56,462 nucleotides of DNA from a bacterium (GCA_017453665.1 JAFTEM010000029.1:1-56462), one strand, 5' to 3'; counted from the stretch's first letter, positions 18,287 through 27,636 are shown. Notes: generated from the sequence alone by a model not told the origin. Numbers and translations are program-made.

Positions 18287-20851
18287 TTATCTAATCTTAA
18301 ATTGCAAAGTTTGTTCTACTGATTGTTGGTCTTCAAAATCTACTAAAACTTTAATAAGATATGTTCATTTTTCTGACCATGTTTTTGTTACATCTGAACA
18401 TGTTCTTCATTCACATTCTGATTGGTTTCCATCTCAGAAATCCCAAGTAATCTTTGTTGGAAGACCACTAAAATCAAGTGCTAATTCAACAGGTGAACCG
18501 GCTTTTGCCTCTTGAAGAGGATGTGAAGGTGAATAGATATCAAGTTTAACAACTTGTTTTTTTACCACAATAGAAGCATTTGCTTTAATTGTAACTGAAC
18601 GTCATTTTTGGGTATAAATCGTTACGCTTGGAACAAAGATTCCGTTATTTTCTGCATAATCGAAACTATATTGATGTTTAACTACTCAATTTGACACCTT
18701 TTGCTGAGTTTCTCAATCTCAGAAATCCCACGTGAAATAGGTAATTTGGTCTGAGGAATCTGTTAGTCTTGAAGCTGAAGCATCTAAGGTTACTGTAAAT
18801 GGTTCAAAGCCTACTGTATCTCATATAATTGAGAGTTTTCATACAATATCATCAAGTCAAATCTTTGCTTCTAGTTCTTCTTCATATTCTAATCAACGTG
18901 AGTCATCGACGATTTGGATTGCTATTTTATGACTCTCTGAATCACGGATATCAAAGATATATTCATCTGTATTTGTATAAACGATAGGTTTTCCATCAAA
19001 CATTACTGTTATTTTTGTATCGATTGTTCTTGGTTCAATATTCTGGAATTTTAATTTTAATTTTGTTGGGATTTCTGTTATTGCTACTGTTTTAGTTTCT
19101 TTTATTTTATCTGCATTGATTTTTTCGTATCCATTACTTGTTGCTGAAGATGCTGAGAATTCGTAATTTACTGCAAAGTTTGCTTTTTCACTTAGTGTTA
19201 TTGCTTCTTCACAATATCATTCTTGATTATCATCAGTTACGAAATTCATTCTTACGACATATCTTCACTGACCTGGAAAACGGAAATTAATCTTATATCA
19301 AGTATCGGTATCATGAACTTCTTCGATAACTTTATTATTCAATTTATCAGTAACGATATATGAATGATCTGCTACTGATCTTTCTGTTCAATCGAGGAAG
19401 TAACCTTCTATAATATAGTCATGGCCTTGTTGTTTTGTCAGATTAATTTTACATACAGGGATTCATGACTGCGTCACTCTTAATGGGAAGGTATACCAAT
19501 CTCAACTTCCATCAAAACCATGAATATCTAGAAATCTTACTAATGGATAATAAACCTTTGAAGAATCATAGGTATGACGGTATTTTGTTTCGTTTAGTTT
19601 ATCTACCACTGTATCGTTATCTCAATCCCAAAGTAAATTATATTCAGCAATATTGAGGTCTTTGAATACAGCATCTGCATCGAATTCTACTTCTGCTGGT
19701 AATGGACCTACAGATAATTCGTTATTTCATTGATTAACTTGTCTATCTATTCCTTTCACTGTGATTTCTGAGGAAACGTATAATCTTTTCATAAGATGTT
19801 CTTCTACTGTTTGGTTATTATTTCCATCTCTTAACAAGAACATAAGAGAGATATCATAAGTTCCTTTATGTTCATAGAAACATTGTCAGGCAAAATTAAT
19901 TTCATCAGAACTTAATCCTATTGTTTGATTATTTCAACAATCTAATTGTACTGCAACAATTTGCACTCATTGGAATTTAGATTTTACATATTCACGATAG
20001 TTTGCTGAGAATAATGAAGCTCAAACATTTACTGGCGCTATTACTGGGAAAGATCAGTCGATTTGGATTGGACTTTCTCTCCAGATTCTCTTATCGCCAT
20101 CTAATGCTGTTTCATATCTTATCATACTTAAGTTTACAACATCGTCTGGGTTTGTTATTGATTGAACATCGATACTTGATACTTTTGAAATCAATGTTGT
20201 ACCAGCAGCTAAAGCTATTCAAACAATAATAATTCAGAATAAGATTCATGCATAATACCATCCTTTAGGTTTATTTTTTACCGTAAATGATCTATAGGTA
20301 TTCACAATTAAGATTACTACTCCTAAGAGAAGAATAACCATCATTACAGCCACACTAAGAAGACTCAAGATTGATTTTGCTGTACCTGGTGCAATACCTA
20401 AAGCTGTAAATCCACCTAAACTTCCTGGATTTGAAGCTAGATAATATGAAAGCACTCCAAGTCCGAGAACAAAGAGCAAGATAATAACAGCACATCCAAG
20501 AAAAATAGTTTTTATTGAAAGATTTCTTCTTGCTCATTTTTTAATTACAACATTTCTATTTACCTGAACAGAAGAATATCCAAGTGTTTTTAGTTTCTCT
20601 TGGTTTGTTTGATAATATTCGCTTAATTGCTTTAACTGGGTTTGATATTTAATCATCTCCTCTGTTGGCATCGTTGGATGCTGCTGAATATATACTACAA
20701 CCTCATTATAAAGTTGTTGAAGTTTCTGTTGTTCAGCTAGAATTTCTTTAATCTTTGATTCGTTATTAAGTTGAGCAGTCTCATTATTTACAGGTTGCTC
20801 GTTTAATGGGTTGTTAGATTGTAGAAATGAACTGTTGTTTTTCTCTTCCAT
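18287..20851 (-). CDS. Large membrane-anchored PKD-domain protein
   Basis: 854 residues; a standard-code reading splits it into several pieces. Residues 1-100 are Gln/Asn-rich and coiled-coil-like, presumably cytoplasmic. Three membrane segments follow (about 115-140, 160-185 and 198-220). The long extracellular part carries PKD-type Ig folds: LLWDGDNDTVVD around residue 375, YFTWDFGDGETQ around 725 and KITWDFGDGNQSE around 805, the last with a CxCRTC insert. PKD domains mediate protein or glycan contacts, so an attachment role in host or cell contact is plausible. Promoter: TTGCAA, 16 bases, TATAAT (minus strand near 20896). Confidence 0.85.
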
Positions 20852-20956
20852 TTTTTATTTTTGTATGTGTAAAGCAAAATTTCCTCAGAACAATTATAAC
20901 GCTTTTTTTTATTTTTGCAAATTTTGAATTGAACTTTTTTATTTTTTTTCTTTAGA

Positions 20957-20984
20957 AAAAATGGATTGATTATTCATCAATCCA
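20957..20984 (-). terminator. Terminator of the gene at 20995-21528
   Basis: GGATTGAT / ATCAATCC hairpin followed on the minus strand by TTTTTTC. Confidence 0.8.
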
Positions 20985-20994
20985 ATCTCGAGTT

Positions 20995-21528
20995 TTAGTT
21001 CTTTGTTAGTTTCTTCAGCGTCCGTTGTAAAAGGCGTTCTGCATCATCTTTAAGATCTTTATATTCCTCAATCTCCCTATTTGTCTCATCTGCATTTATT
21101 TTTATCATAGCAATTAAATCCTCTTTTGAGGGATATTTGCTAGCGTCATTATGATTTACCATAAAGAGGAATGCTAATAATACTAATGGGATTTTTTTCA
21201 ATTCATCTTCTGCTGTTTTCTCAACTTCTTGTATTACACAAATACAATTTTGTTTATAGTCTTCAGCTAATGAGATACGACTATCTAGTTCATAAATCAA
21301 ATCTCGGATATCTCTTGGAAGACGGTATTTAATATAATCAATAGAGAATTGAAGATAAAGAATGAGGAGTAAAGCTGTGTAAATCGACCATTTCGGCAAA
21401 CCATGAAGAGGTCCTATGAACCATAGAATAACAGGAATTGCTAAAAGCAATTGGTTAAACTTCACACTAGACTCCATTCCATCTAATGAAGAAAGTGTTT
21501 TTGCACAAGATGTAATTCGTTTTTTCAT
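20995..21528 (-). CDS. Membrane orphan protein (TGA-free cassette)
   Basis: 177 residues, no TGA codon. Hydrophobic segments at about 27-42 (LLLAIPVILWFIGPLHG), 49-64 (IYTALLLILYLQFSIDY) and 113-125, with a charged helical C-terminal domain (ETNREIEEYKDLKDDAERLL). No family recognised. Monocistronic: a TTGCTT-17-TATTGT promoter on the minus strand, an A-rich leader (TAATAAAACAAAACGAAT) and its own terminator. The neighbour 21634-22113 is built the same way, but each has its own promoter and terminator. Confidence 0.7.
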   Translation of the reverse strand: MKKRITSCAKTLSSLDGMESSVKFNQLLLAIPVILWFIGPLHGLPKWSIYTALLLILYLQFSIDYIKYRLPRDIRDLIYELDSRISLAEDYKQNCICVIQEVEKTAEDELKKIPLVLLAFLFMVNHNDASKYPSKEDLIAMIKINADETNREIEEYKDLKDDAERLLQRTLKKLTKN

Positions 21529-21586
21529 ATTCGTTTTGTTTTATTAAAACAACAATATGGAAATCGTACTGTAAAAGCAAGAAAAA

Positions 21587-21612
21587 AGACGTGAATCAAT
21601 TCGTTCACGTCT
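21587..21612 (-). terminator. Terminator of the gene at 21634-22113
   Basis: AGACGTGAA / TTCACGTCT hairpin with TTTTTTC on the minus strand. Confidence 0.85.
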
Positions 21613-21633
21613 CTTATCTAAATGAGTTACATC

Positions 21634-22113
21634 TTAACAGTGATGAGGTGGGGTGAGGTGCATTGCTCCTGAATACCAAGTAAGCTTTCCCTTGAAAGGA
21701 GCTACTGCAGAGAGAATTGCCTCTATGAACGGAATCTGTTGCTTCTCATCCAACTGATAGATTTCTTCCATGGATGTTTCACCAACGAAGATATCTCCTG
21801 TAGTCGGGATTATCCCCGGTTGAGAGCATCTATTGGTAAGTCCCGAATGAGGAGCCCCATCGACAGCATTGTTACGTCCAAATAAGTTCACTACATCTGC
21901 AAACGACTCAGCCGTAGCGGGAATCGCCTTTACCTCAACGATATGGTCGAAGATCCAAGAACACAATACATGAATATTCATGTAATTGTTTAATGCATTC
22001 TCTACCTCAATAGACTCGATATTTTGTTCTAGCAGCTTAATTGCACTGTAGAATTTCATGAAATCGAACGGCGGAGTCACAGCCTCTTCGATTTGTTCTG
22101 GAATTTTGTACAT
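21634..22113 (-). CDS. Soluble orphan protein (TGA-free cassette)
   Basis: 159 residues, no TGA codon, clearly richer in G+C than flanking code-25 genes. Contains motifs DGAPHSGLTNRCSQPGIIPT and TTGDIFVGETSMEEIYQLDE; the C terminus is HLTPPHHC. No signal peptide or membrane helix; no family recognised. The His/Cys-rich tail and internal Cys could bind metal. It has a near-consensus promoter on the minus strand (TTGACA 22174-22179, 16 bases, TATAGT 22152-22157), a 35-nt leader and a strong terminator. Confidence 0.7.
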   Translation of the reverse strand: MYKIPEQIEEAVTPPFDFMKFYSAIKLLEQNIESIEVENALNNYMNIHVLCSWIFDHIVEVKAIPATAESFADVVNLFGRNNAVDGAPHSGLTNRCSQPGIIPTTGDIFVGETSMEEIYQLDEKQQIPFIEAILSAVAPFKGKLTWYSGAMHLTPPHHC

Positions 22114-22151
22114 ACTTTTTTATTTAACCTTAGTTATTTTACTTTCTTTAT

Positions 22152-22179
22152 ACTATATAGAACTCCTCTTTAATGTCAA
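22152..22179 (-). promoter_or_regulatory. Near-consensus sigma70-type promoter
   Basis: TTGACA and TATAGT with a 16-base spacer on the minus strand, driving the orphan gene 21634-22113. Confidence 0.7.
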
Positions 22180-22210
22180 TATTTTTTTCAAAAAAATTCT
22201 TTTGAAAAAC

Positions 22211-22229
22211 CTAGAGATTTGCTCTCTAG
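22211..22229 (-). terminator. Terminator of rplI
   Basis: CTAGAGA / TCTCTAG hairpin followed on the minus strand by GTTTTTC. Confidence 0.75.
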
Positions 22230-22261
22230 ATTTCTCAAATATGAATAGAACAATTGGAATC

Positions 22262-22882
22262 TTACTTATATTTTTCCTTTAACTTAGCAATTTTTTCTGC
22301 TTTTTCTGCAGCTTTTTTTGCTTCTCTTTCTGCTTTTAATTCTTCTTTTGTCTTTTCAACTACTACTTCTTCTTTCTTCTCTTCTTTAACTTCTACTTTT
22401 TCTCCAGCTTCTGGTTCAACAACTACAACAACGTCTCTTTTCATTTCTTTATAAAGGAATGGTACTGAGAATGTTCCAGCCTCATTAATTTTTTTCTTAA
22501 GTTTTAGATAATGAGATTCAATTTCTACACCATATGTTTCCTTTATTGCTTCTGCAATATCTGATTCACTTACTTTAGCATAAAGTACATTATCTTTATT
22601 AACCTTTCTAACAAGTTTAACTCCTCCATTTTCTGCCATTTTTGCGAAAAGATCTTCTAGACCAGCAGCTTTCTTTGCTCTTGCAGCTACAGCAGCTTGC
22701 ATTTTTTGTTCGTACTTGTTCTTATTAGCTTTATCTGCAAGTACAGCAATATTTTGAGGTAAAAGTACATTTCTTGCGAAAATAGGTTTTACACTAACAA
22801 TTTCGTATTTTTCTCCGAGATATTTATCATCTTGAAGCAAAATCACTTCAATGTTTCTGTTTTTAACAGTTCTTCTTGGCAT
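22262..22882 (-). CDS. rplI: Ribosomal protein bL9 with charged C-terminal tail
   Basis: 206 residues. The N-terminal L9 domain is clear: IEVILLQDDKYLGEKYEIVS, then VKPIFARNVLLPQNIAVLA, corresponding to the family's V.LL.D...LG..G..V.VK.GYARN.L.P...A. A helical connector and a C-terminal domain follow to about residue 150. The last 55 residues are an unusual Lys/Glu-rich helix (VKEEKKEEVVVEKTKEELKA) not present in standard bL9 (about 150 residues). No TGA codons, as expected for a strongly expressed gene. Promoter on the minus strand: TTGCAT, 17 bases, TATAAA. Some CPR lineages are known to lack bL9, so its presence is informative. Confidence 0.9.
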   Translation of the reverse strand: MPRRTVKNRNIEVILLQDDKYLGEKYEIVSVKPIFARNVLLPQNIAVLADKANKNKYEQKMQAAVAARAKKAAGLEDLFAKMAENGGVKLVRKVNKDNVLYAKVSESDIAEAIKETYGVEIESHYLKLKKKINEAGTFSVPFLYKEMKRDVVVVVEPEAGEKVEVKEEKKEEVVVEKTKEELKAEREAKKAAEKAEKIAKLKEKYK

Positions 22883-22994
22883 TTTTACACGCTTCTTAAC
22901 GGAAGTAAAATAAAGTTCAGTTGAATTTTATATGGATTTTCAAACTAAATGCAATTGAAAATTTAATAAAATATAAGCACGACTTGATTTTCAT

Positions 22995-23014
22995 AAGCGG
23001 GATTTCTGTAAAAA
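22995..23014 (+). repeat. GCGGGATTT motif copy upstream of the gene at 23042
   Basis: AAGCGGGATTTC followed by TGTAAAAA; a near-identical copy lies on the minus strand upstream of gyrB (37393-37413) and a partial copy upstream of 41946. Confidence 0.45.
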
Positions 23015-23041
23015 CACTGTAAAACAAAAGAACCAAAGCAT

Positions 23042-23227
23042 ATGGAAACAATTAGAGAAAACGAACAGGGAAAAATTAAGAGATGGCACCAAGACGCTGA
23101 AAAAGGGAAACAAGCTGCATTAAGAAGAGAACGTAATATCTCTTGCTTTGTTGTAATTGTCCTCTTCATGATAGTAGCAATCCTCTTGTATATTGGATAT
23201 GTTATTTGGCGGCTAATAGGATTTTAA
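23042..23227 (+). CDS. Small single-pass membrane protein (TGA-free cassette)
   Basis: 61 residues: a basic, hydrophilic N-terminal half (NEQGKIKRWHQDAEKGKQAA) and one membrane helix at about residues 35-54 (FVVIVLFMIVAILLYIGYVI) ending in WRLIGF. Likely N-in, C-out. No family recognised. The leader (AAAACAAAAGAACCAAAGCAT) is A/C-rich without Shine-Dalgarno like the other cassettes, and a strong terminator follows. Confidence 0.6.
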   Translation: METIRENEQGKIKRWHQDAEKGKQAALRRERNISCFVVIVLFMIVAILLYIGYVIWRLIGF

Positions 23228-23237
23228 ACTCTTAGAG

Positions 23238-23261
23238 ACTAGAGATGTTTTGTTCTCTAGT
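23238..23261 (+). terminator. Terminator of the gene at 23042
   Basis: ACTAGAGA / TCTCTAGT hairpin followed by TTTTTTT. Confidence 0.85.
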
Positions 23262-23282
23262 TTTTTTACTTTTTGTAACCTA

Positions 23283-24017
23283 TTATCCTCTTGTATAGAT
23301 TTTATCAGAATACTCACTAAGAATCGCTTTTGCTCTTTCTAAATCTTTTTTATTTGCTGCATGTACGCCATGTAGAGGATACTTCCATTTTAGTTTATCT
23401 CGTTTTGAAACTCACAGATTATGATAAGGAAGGATTTCTAATCTTTCCATGCTTTTTCTTGTTTTTAAGTATTCTCCTAGACTTCTTAAATCCTCTTCTT
23501 CATCTGTATATCCTGGAACTAAAACATACCTTATTCGATATGGTTTATTTATTTCATCTAAGTAATCTAAAGTTTTTAAAGGATTTTCGTTAGATTGTCA
23601 TGTCAATTCTTTATGCTTTATTGGATTAATATGTTTAATATCCGGGAGAATTAAATCAGCTAACTTTAGAACTTCTCTTGCCTCATTTGTTTGCATAAAT
23701 CCATTTGTATCAATACAAACATGAAAGCCTTCTTCTTTTAATCTTTTTACTATTGGTAAAAGTTCAGCTGCTTGGAATAGCGGTTCTCCTCATGAGAATG
23801 TTATTCCTCACTCTTCGCCAAAATATTCTTTTTCTTTTTCTACTTGAAGAAGGATATCATCAACTGTCCAATGTTTATTATTTTCATTTTCAACTGGTAT
23901 TGTATCTGGGTTATGACAATATTTACACCTGAACATACATCATTGCAAAAAAATAACAAGTCTTATTCATGGACCGTCTTGTGTTCCAAATGTTTCTACT
24001 GAATGAACATTAAGCAT
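23283..24017 (-). CDS. pflA: Pyruvate formate-lyase activating enzyme-like radical SAM protein
   Basis: 244 residues. The 4Fe-4S binding CxxxCxxC motif is CMFRCKYCHNPDT near residue 29, preceded by VETFGTQDGPGIRLVIFLQG as in PflA. The SAM-binding GGEPL-type motif appears as TFSGGEPLFQ with Gly partly from TGA, followed by IDTNGFMQ and LPDIKHINPIKH. PflA makes the glycyl radical on pyruvate formate-lyase under anaerobic conditions; no glycyl-radical enzyme is in the window, so its target must be elsewhere. An anaerobic RNR activase is less likely because of the DGPGIR and DIKH motifs. Confidence 0.85.
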
Positions 24018-24062
24018 TGGAAACTCACAATTGTATAAAATATATTTTTTAGGCAAGAAAAG

Positions 24063-24082
24063 TCCCGCCTTTTATAGCGGGA
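24063..24082 (-). terminator. Terminator of nusA
   Basis: TCCCGC / GCGGGA hairpin followed on the minus strand by ACTTTTC, 18 bases after the nusA stop. Confidence 0.7.
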
Positions 24083-24100
24083 AAATCTTGAATATCTTTC

Positions 24101-25132
24101 TTAGATTACTTCTATTGAGTATCCACTTAATTGAGTTGCTAATTTTATATTACTTGCTCATTTTCCAATTGCTAATGGTTTTTGAGACTCCTCAACTTTA
24201 GCTACCGCTTTATTTCCTTCTTTAATTTCAACACTTTCAACTTGAGCTGGTTTTAGAAGTCTTGTAATTAATTCTTTTGGATCATCTATATTTTCAACAA
24301 AATCTACCTTTTCTCCATCGAGAAGAGAAAGTACGGTATTAATTCTATCTCCTTTATGTCCAACAAATACTCCTACTGGGTCGATTGATTCATCTGTACT
24401 TGAAACAACGATTTTTGTTTTTTTACCAGCGATTCTTCCAATTTTATCAATACGAACAACCCCTTCTTCAAATTCAGGAACTAATTTTTCTAGGATTGCT
24501 ACTACGTATTCAGGAGATGTTTGCGTAATATCAAGAACAATACTTCAAGCTTCCTTACTAATTTTTTTCAAGAATACAAATACCTCTTCTCCTACTTCGT
24601 ATGGTCTATTAGGAATTTGACTTTCAGGAGCAAGAACTACTGTTGTTCCTTCGATATCAAGGATTACACTATCTGTGTGCACTTTAATAACCTTTGCTTT
24701 AAGAAGTTGTCCTTCTTTATCTTGGAACTTATCATAAAATCTTTCTCTTTCAATATTCTTAATTCCTTGCTTTATTGTTTGAGCTGCTGCTTGTGCTGCG
24801 ATTCTTGAAAGTTCCATATTCTTAGGAGTCACGTTTGTAAGCATTTGTTCTCCTACTTCTACGTCTTTTCTTTCCTTTTTTGCATCAGCGAGAAGAATCT
24901 GAGTATCTTCATCTTCAAGTTCTTCCACTACTGTAAGAGCCTTATATACACTAATTGCTCAATCATCTTCGATATTTACAGCAATATCTGATTTTCTATA
25001 TTCTGGATAATCTTTTTTAAATCATGATTTAATTCCATTTCTCATTATTTCCAATACTTGATATGGATCAAGTCTGTATTCGTCTACCAAATGCTCTATA
25101 GCAGCTTGGATACTTTTTCCATCGAGTTTCAT
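24101..25132 (-). CDS. nusA: Transcription termination/antitermination factor NusA
   Basis: 343 residues. N-terminal RNA-polymerase-binding domain (residues 1-115: AIEHLVDEYRLDPYQVLEIM ... ERERFYDKFQDKEG), S1 domain (about 120-185: GQLLKAKVIKVHTDSVILDI), then two KH domains: SPEYVVAILEKLVPEFEEGV and DPVGVFVGHKGDRI as the GxxG loop, and a second GKGASNIKLATQLSG near the C terminus. Length matches the short NusA form without extra C-terminal repeats. TGA is used sparingly. The usual rimP/infB neighbours are absent here. Confidence 0.92.
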
Positions 25133-25231
25133 ATTGAAATTTTATTTAATAATAAAAATTGGTTCGTTCGTTACTTTATCTTTTCATGCTATTTTTTCAA
25201 GCAGAAAACTTTTCTTATTAGTGAGTATCTC

Positions 25232-25259
25232 TTGACATTCATTATTTTATTTATATATT
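25232..25259 (+). promoter_or_regulatory. Promoter of the gene at 25286
   Basis: TTGACA, 16-base spacer, TATATT; followed by an A-rich leader of about 20 bases. Confidence 0.6.
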
Positions 25260-25285
25260 ATAGTTAAATAACAAATACAAATATT

Positions 25286-25504
25286 ATGATTGATTATTTT
25301 AATTCTCTGGGGCCTATCTCAAAGGCTACAGTTATTATTGCTGTTGTGTCATTGATCCTTACCGTCATTGCACAGCTGAAGAAATATGATGACAGAAGTC
25401 ACATAGTACCATTCTGGTATCAGGTGTGTTTATACTCCTTCATCATCTTCACAATTAGTGCTTTTGCACTTATTGGGCTATTCTTCTCTTTCTATAACTT
25501 ATAA
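25286..25504 (+). CDS. Small two-helix membrane protein (TGA-free cassette)
   Basis: 72 residues with hydrophobic helices at about 13-29 (ATVIIAVVSLILTVIAQ) and 46-70 (VCLYSFIIFTISAFALIGLF), joined by a short charged loop (KKYDDRSHIVPF). No family recognised. Leader AACAAATACAAATATT; a double hairpin follows: CTAACA/TGTTAG, then a long GC-rich terminator. Immediately upstream of the tRNA-like gene. Confidence 0.6.
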   Translation: MIDYFNSLGPISKATVIIAVVSLILTVIAQLKKYDDRSHIVPFWYQVCLYSFIIFTISAFALIGLFFSFYNL

Positions 25505-25544
25505 AAAACGGGCATACTAACAGTCCAAAGTTGTTGTTAGTTCA

Positions 25545-25568
25545 AAGTGATCTGGAACCAGATCACTT
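25545..25568 (+). terminator. Strong terminator of the gene at 25286
   Basis: AAGTGATCTGG / CCAGATCACTT hairpin with two-base loop and TTTTTTTT tail. Confidence 0.9.
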
Positions 25569-25626
25569 TTTTTTGGAAAAACACTTGATTTTAAGGACAC
25601 TAATCATTACAAGTTTAGTTACCGAT

Positions 25627-25804
25627 GTTCGTGTAGCTCAGTTGGTAGAGTTTTGCTATCTTAGGACCGACAGACCATCAAAACGATACAACTACTTCAA
25701 TTTTTAGCGCTTAAGAGGTTGAAGTGGTATTTATGCTAGCAATGTGTTGATTATTGGTCTTTGGAGGGTAGAAAAGGTCGTGAGTTCGAGTCTCATCACG
25801 AACG
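25627..25804 (+). tRNA. tRNA-like gene interrupted by a roughly 100-nt insertion
   Basis: The ends form a perfect acceptor stem GTTCGTG (25627-25633) / CACGAAC (25797-25803). The D arm GCTC-AGTTGGTA-GAGT and T arm GTGAG-TTCGAGT-CTCAT are canonical. Between them are about 128 bases instead of about 28. The 5' side TTGCT followed by ATCTTA would give an anticodon stem and loop with U33, anticodon CTT (Lys) and A37, but the complementary AGCAA lies 75 bases away and a further 37 bases precede the T arm. The insertion holds a 10-bp hairpin (25691-25700 with 25719-25728) and a possible pseudoknot (AGACCA 25672 / TGGTCT 25755). An intron is likely, but it is short for group I; identity is uncertain. 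A terminator follows directly. Confidence 0.6.
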
Positions 25805-25813
25805 CATATGAAT

Positions 25814-25839
25814 GTCCTCAATGTATTTCGTTTGAGGAC
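25814..25839 (+). terminator. Terminator of the tRNA-like gene
   Basis: GTCCTCAA / TTGAGGAC hairpin with TTTTTTT tail, ten bases after the tRNA 3' end. Confidence 0.85.
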
Positions 25840-25875
25840 TTTTTTTATTTTTTTAAAATTTCTCTAAGAAAAAAA

Positions 25876-25898
25876 AGGAAGTTAACTTATAGCTTCCT
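25876..25898 (-). terminator. Terminator overlapping the stop of the gene at 25887
   Basis: AGGAAG / CTTCCT hairpin with a poly-T tail on the minus strand. The code-25 stop codon (TAA 25887-25889) lies in its loop. Confidence 0.8.
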
Positions 25899-26417
25899 AT
25901 TTTCTAAAGAATACTCATTAGTGACATTTCAAATTCTATCATCCGTTGGCATTATAAGCTCGTTGAGATAGGTAAGTAATTGTTGGGATTCTTTTTTTGC
26001 AAGGCGTAAGGTCCCATTTTCAGAATCCTCAGGTTGCGATAGGGTGAGATAGAACCCATCTATAGGAGTATCCTCGTCTATAAATTCGAGAGGTTCTCCG
26101 TTCCTTTTTATTCTAAAGACAACAATTCTCCCTAATTCACATGCAAAGATACAAGCATCGTATGTTTCAATAAGTTTACCACCATCTTGGTAGCTGCCTT
26201 CCTCTTTAAAATAACATTTCAAAAGTGGAGTTGAAACTTTGAGATAATAATACCATGCTTGAAGGAATGCAAGACGAGTCCCCTTTGTAGAATATCTACA
26301 TGCCATGCACGAGCATACTGTTGCTATGTGTGTAAACGCACAATTTGGGGTAAAGACAGTTTTCGTGTCTTTGTTAACAAATCTTTTTGGAATGTAATTT
26401 TCTTTTTTTTCTTTCAT
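25887..26417 (-). CDS. Orphan protein, GGN-glycine gene with one in-frame TGA near its end
   Basis: 176 residues under code 25; 162 if the TGA at 25929-25931 were the stop. The body has no TGA and uses GGN for Gly. Two CxxC-like clusters near the N terminus (TVCSCMACRYS) suggest metal binding; no membrane helix, no family recognised. The single TGA is followed by 13 codons running into the terminator hairpin, where TAA stops. In a standard-code donor the TGA would be a perfectly placed stop. Leader: AAACAAAAATACCTAAAGAT. Taken together this looks like a gene imported from a standard-code organism, though native origin is not excluded. Confidence 0.65.
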
Positions 26418-26562
26418 ATCTTTAGGTATTTTTGTTTACTAACTTGATTGTAACTATTCGTTTTTTTGAAATCAAGCTCATTGTATAAAAACACTCTTGA
26501 AAAAATATAAGAACTCTTTAACATCATTTTTGAAAAAAATTTAGATTATTGTTTGATATATA

Positions 26563-27636
26563 ATGAAGTACTTTAAAGGAATCCTTTTTTTCTTAGCCTT
26601 TATTTTTAGTTTTATCATCGTTCATAATACTTGATATGCATACAAAGAACTTCTTATTGAGAATAGATGAGGAAGACCTATTAGAGTAATCAAAGTTGTA
26701 CTAGACTGAGAGCATTTTGTTGTTGTTTCACCTTCTGAAAATTGAGGTTCAACTACTGAAGAATTAGCAAAAAATGTTTGATGAGATACTGCTATTAATG
26801 GAGCATTCTTTTGTCCTGACGACTATTCTTCATGTAAATTAAATGGGAAAAGAGTTACTCATACTGTTTCTGAGAGAGTATATCTTTGAAATGGTGAAGA
26901 TTGGAGTATGTATTGGTGAGATACTTCTATAAGGATGATCTTTTGATTTGATAAACAATGAGATCCCCTCTTTGTTCAGAAAAGTTCATGAGAAGCTGAT
27001 ATCTGATTATGGAGTAATTTGAATTCTGATAAAATAGATGATTTATATTTTTGAATTGGGAACTGGCCTGTACTCTTGCTAGAATGAGAAGATGTTGTTC
27101 AGGCTTCAGCATTATATATTGATAATAAACTTACATGACTTGCTAATAGGAATTTTATTTGTTCTACAGAAGATAATACCACGATTTATATGGGAGTTAT
27201 TTGATCAAGTAGCGTTTGGAATCTCCCAAAATATTTAAAAGAGAATTTCTGATGTTATAATGCACTATTTTTAGATGCGTGAGCAAGTACTGCTATGGTT
27301 TATGACGGGAAGACTTTGGATAGGGGATCAAGGAAAAGAGTTATGGATGCCTTTGTTGTTTTAGATAGAGATGCGTATACCGCTCTTACAGGTATTGAAC
27401 CTGATGAAAAGAAAATTGATAAAGTTGAAGGTTATGAACCTACACAATCTGACTTGAATCGTTTGAAAACCGTTGAAAATGTTATTGATATTATTTATGC
27501 TAAATATTGAAAAAGTAAGTATAGATGGCCATTTATAAGGATTATCCGTGATATGGTAAAAGATGATTTACCTGAAGGGAAGAAATGGCTTTACAATCAT
27601 GTACTTATCTATTTGTTTACTATTGATAGTTTCTAA
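26563..27636 (+). CDS. Phosphodiester glycosidase (NAGPA/DUF2233) domain protein
   Basis: 357 residues with about 25 TGA=Gly codons. A signal peptide or membrane anchor (LFFLAFIFSFIIVHNTG) precedes the catalytic domain: GDTAINGAFFCPDDYSS, FDKQGDPLFVQ, GIGNWPVLLLEGE and ALFLDAGASTAMVYDGK, the last matching the NALNLDGGGSTTM motif of NAGPA-like phosphodiester glycosidases. Such enzymes split sugar-1-phosphodiester bonds in cell-wall teichoic-acid-like or exopolysaccharide structures. The -10 box (TATATA) touches the ATG, so the mRNA is leaderless. It overlaps the next gene by TAATG. Confidence 0.82.

Noticed and set aside
24521..24808. Plus-strand frame over nusA
   Set aside because: Antisense of nusA; no promoter or family pattern, and nusA is complete with S1 and KH domains.
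25627..25804. tmRNA
   Set aside because: Has a full D arm and is far shorter than tmRNA (about 350 nt); no tag-peptide frame ending in AA-stop was seen.
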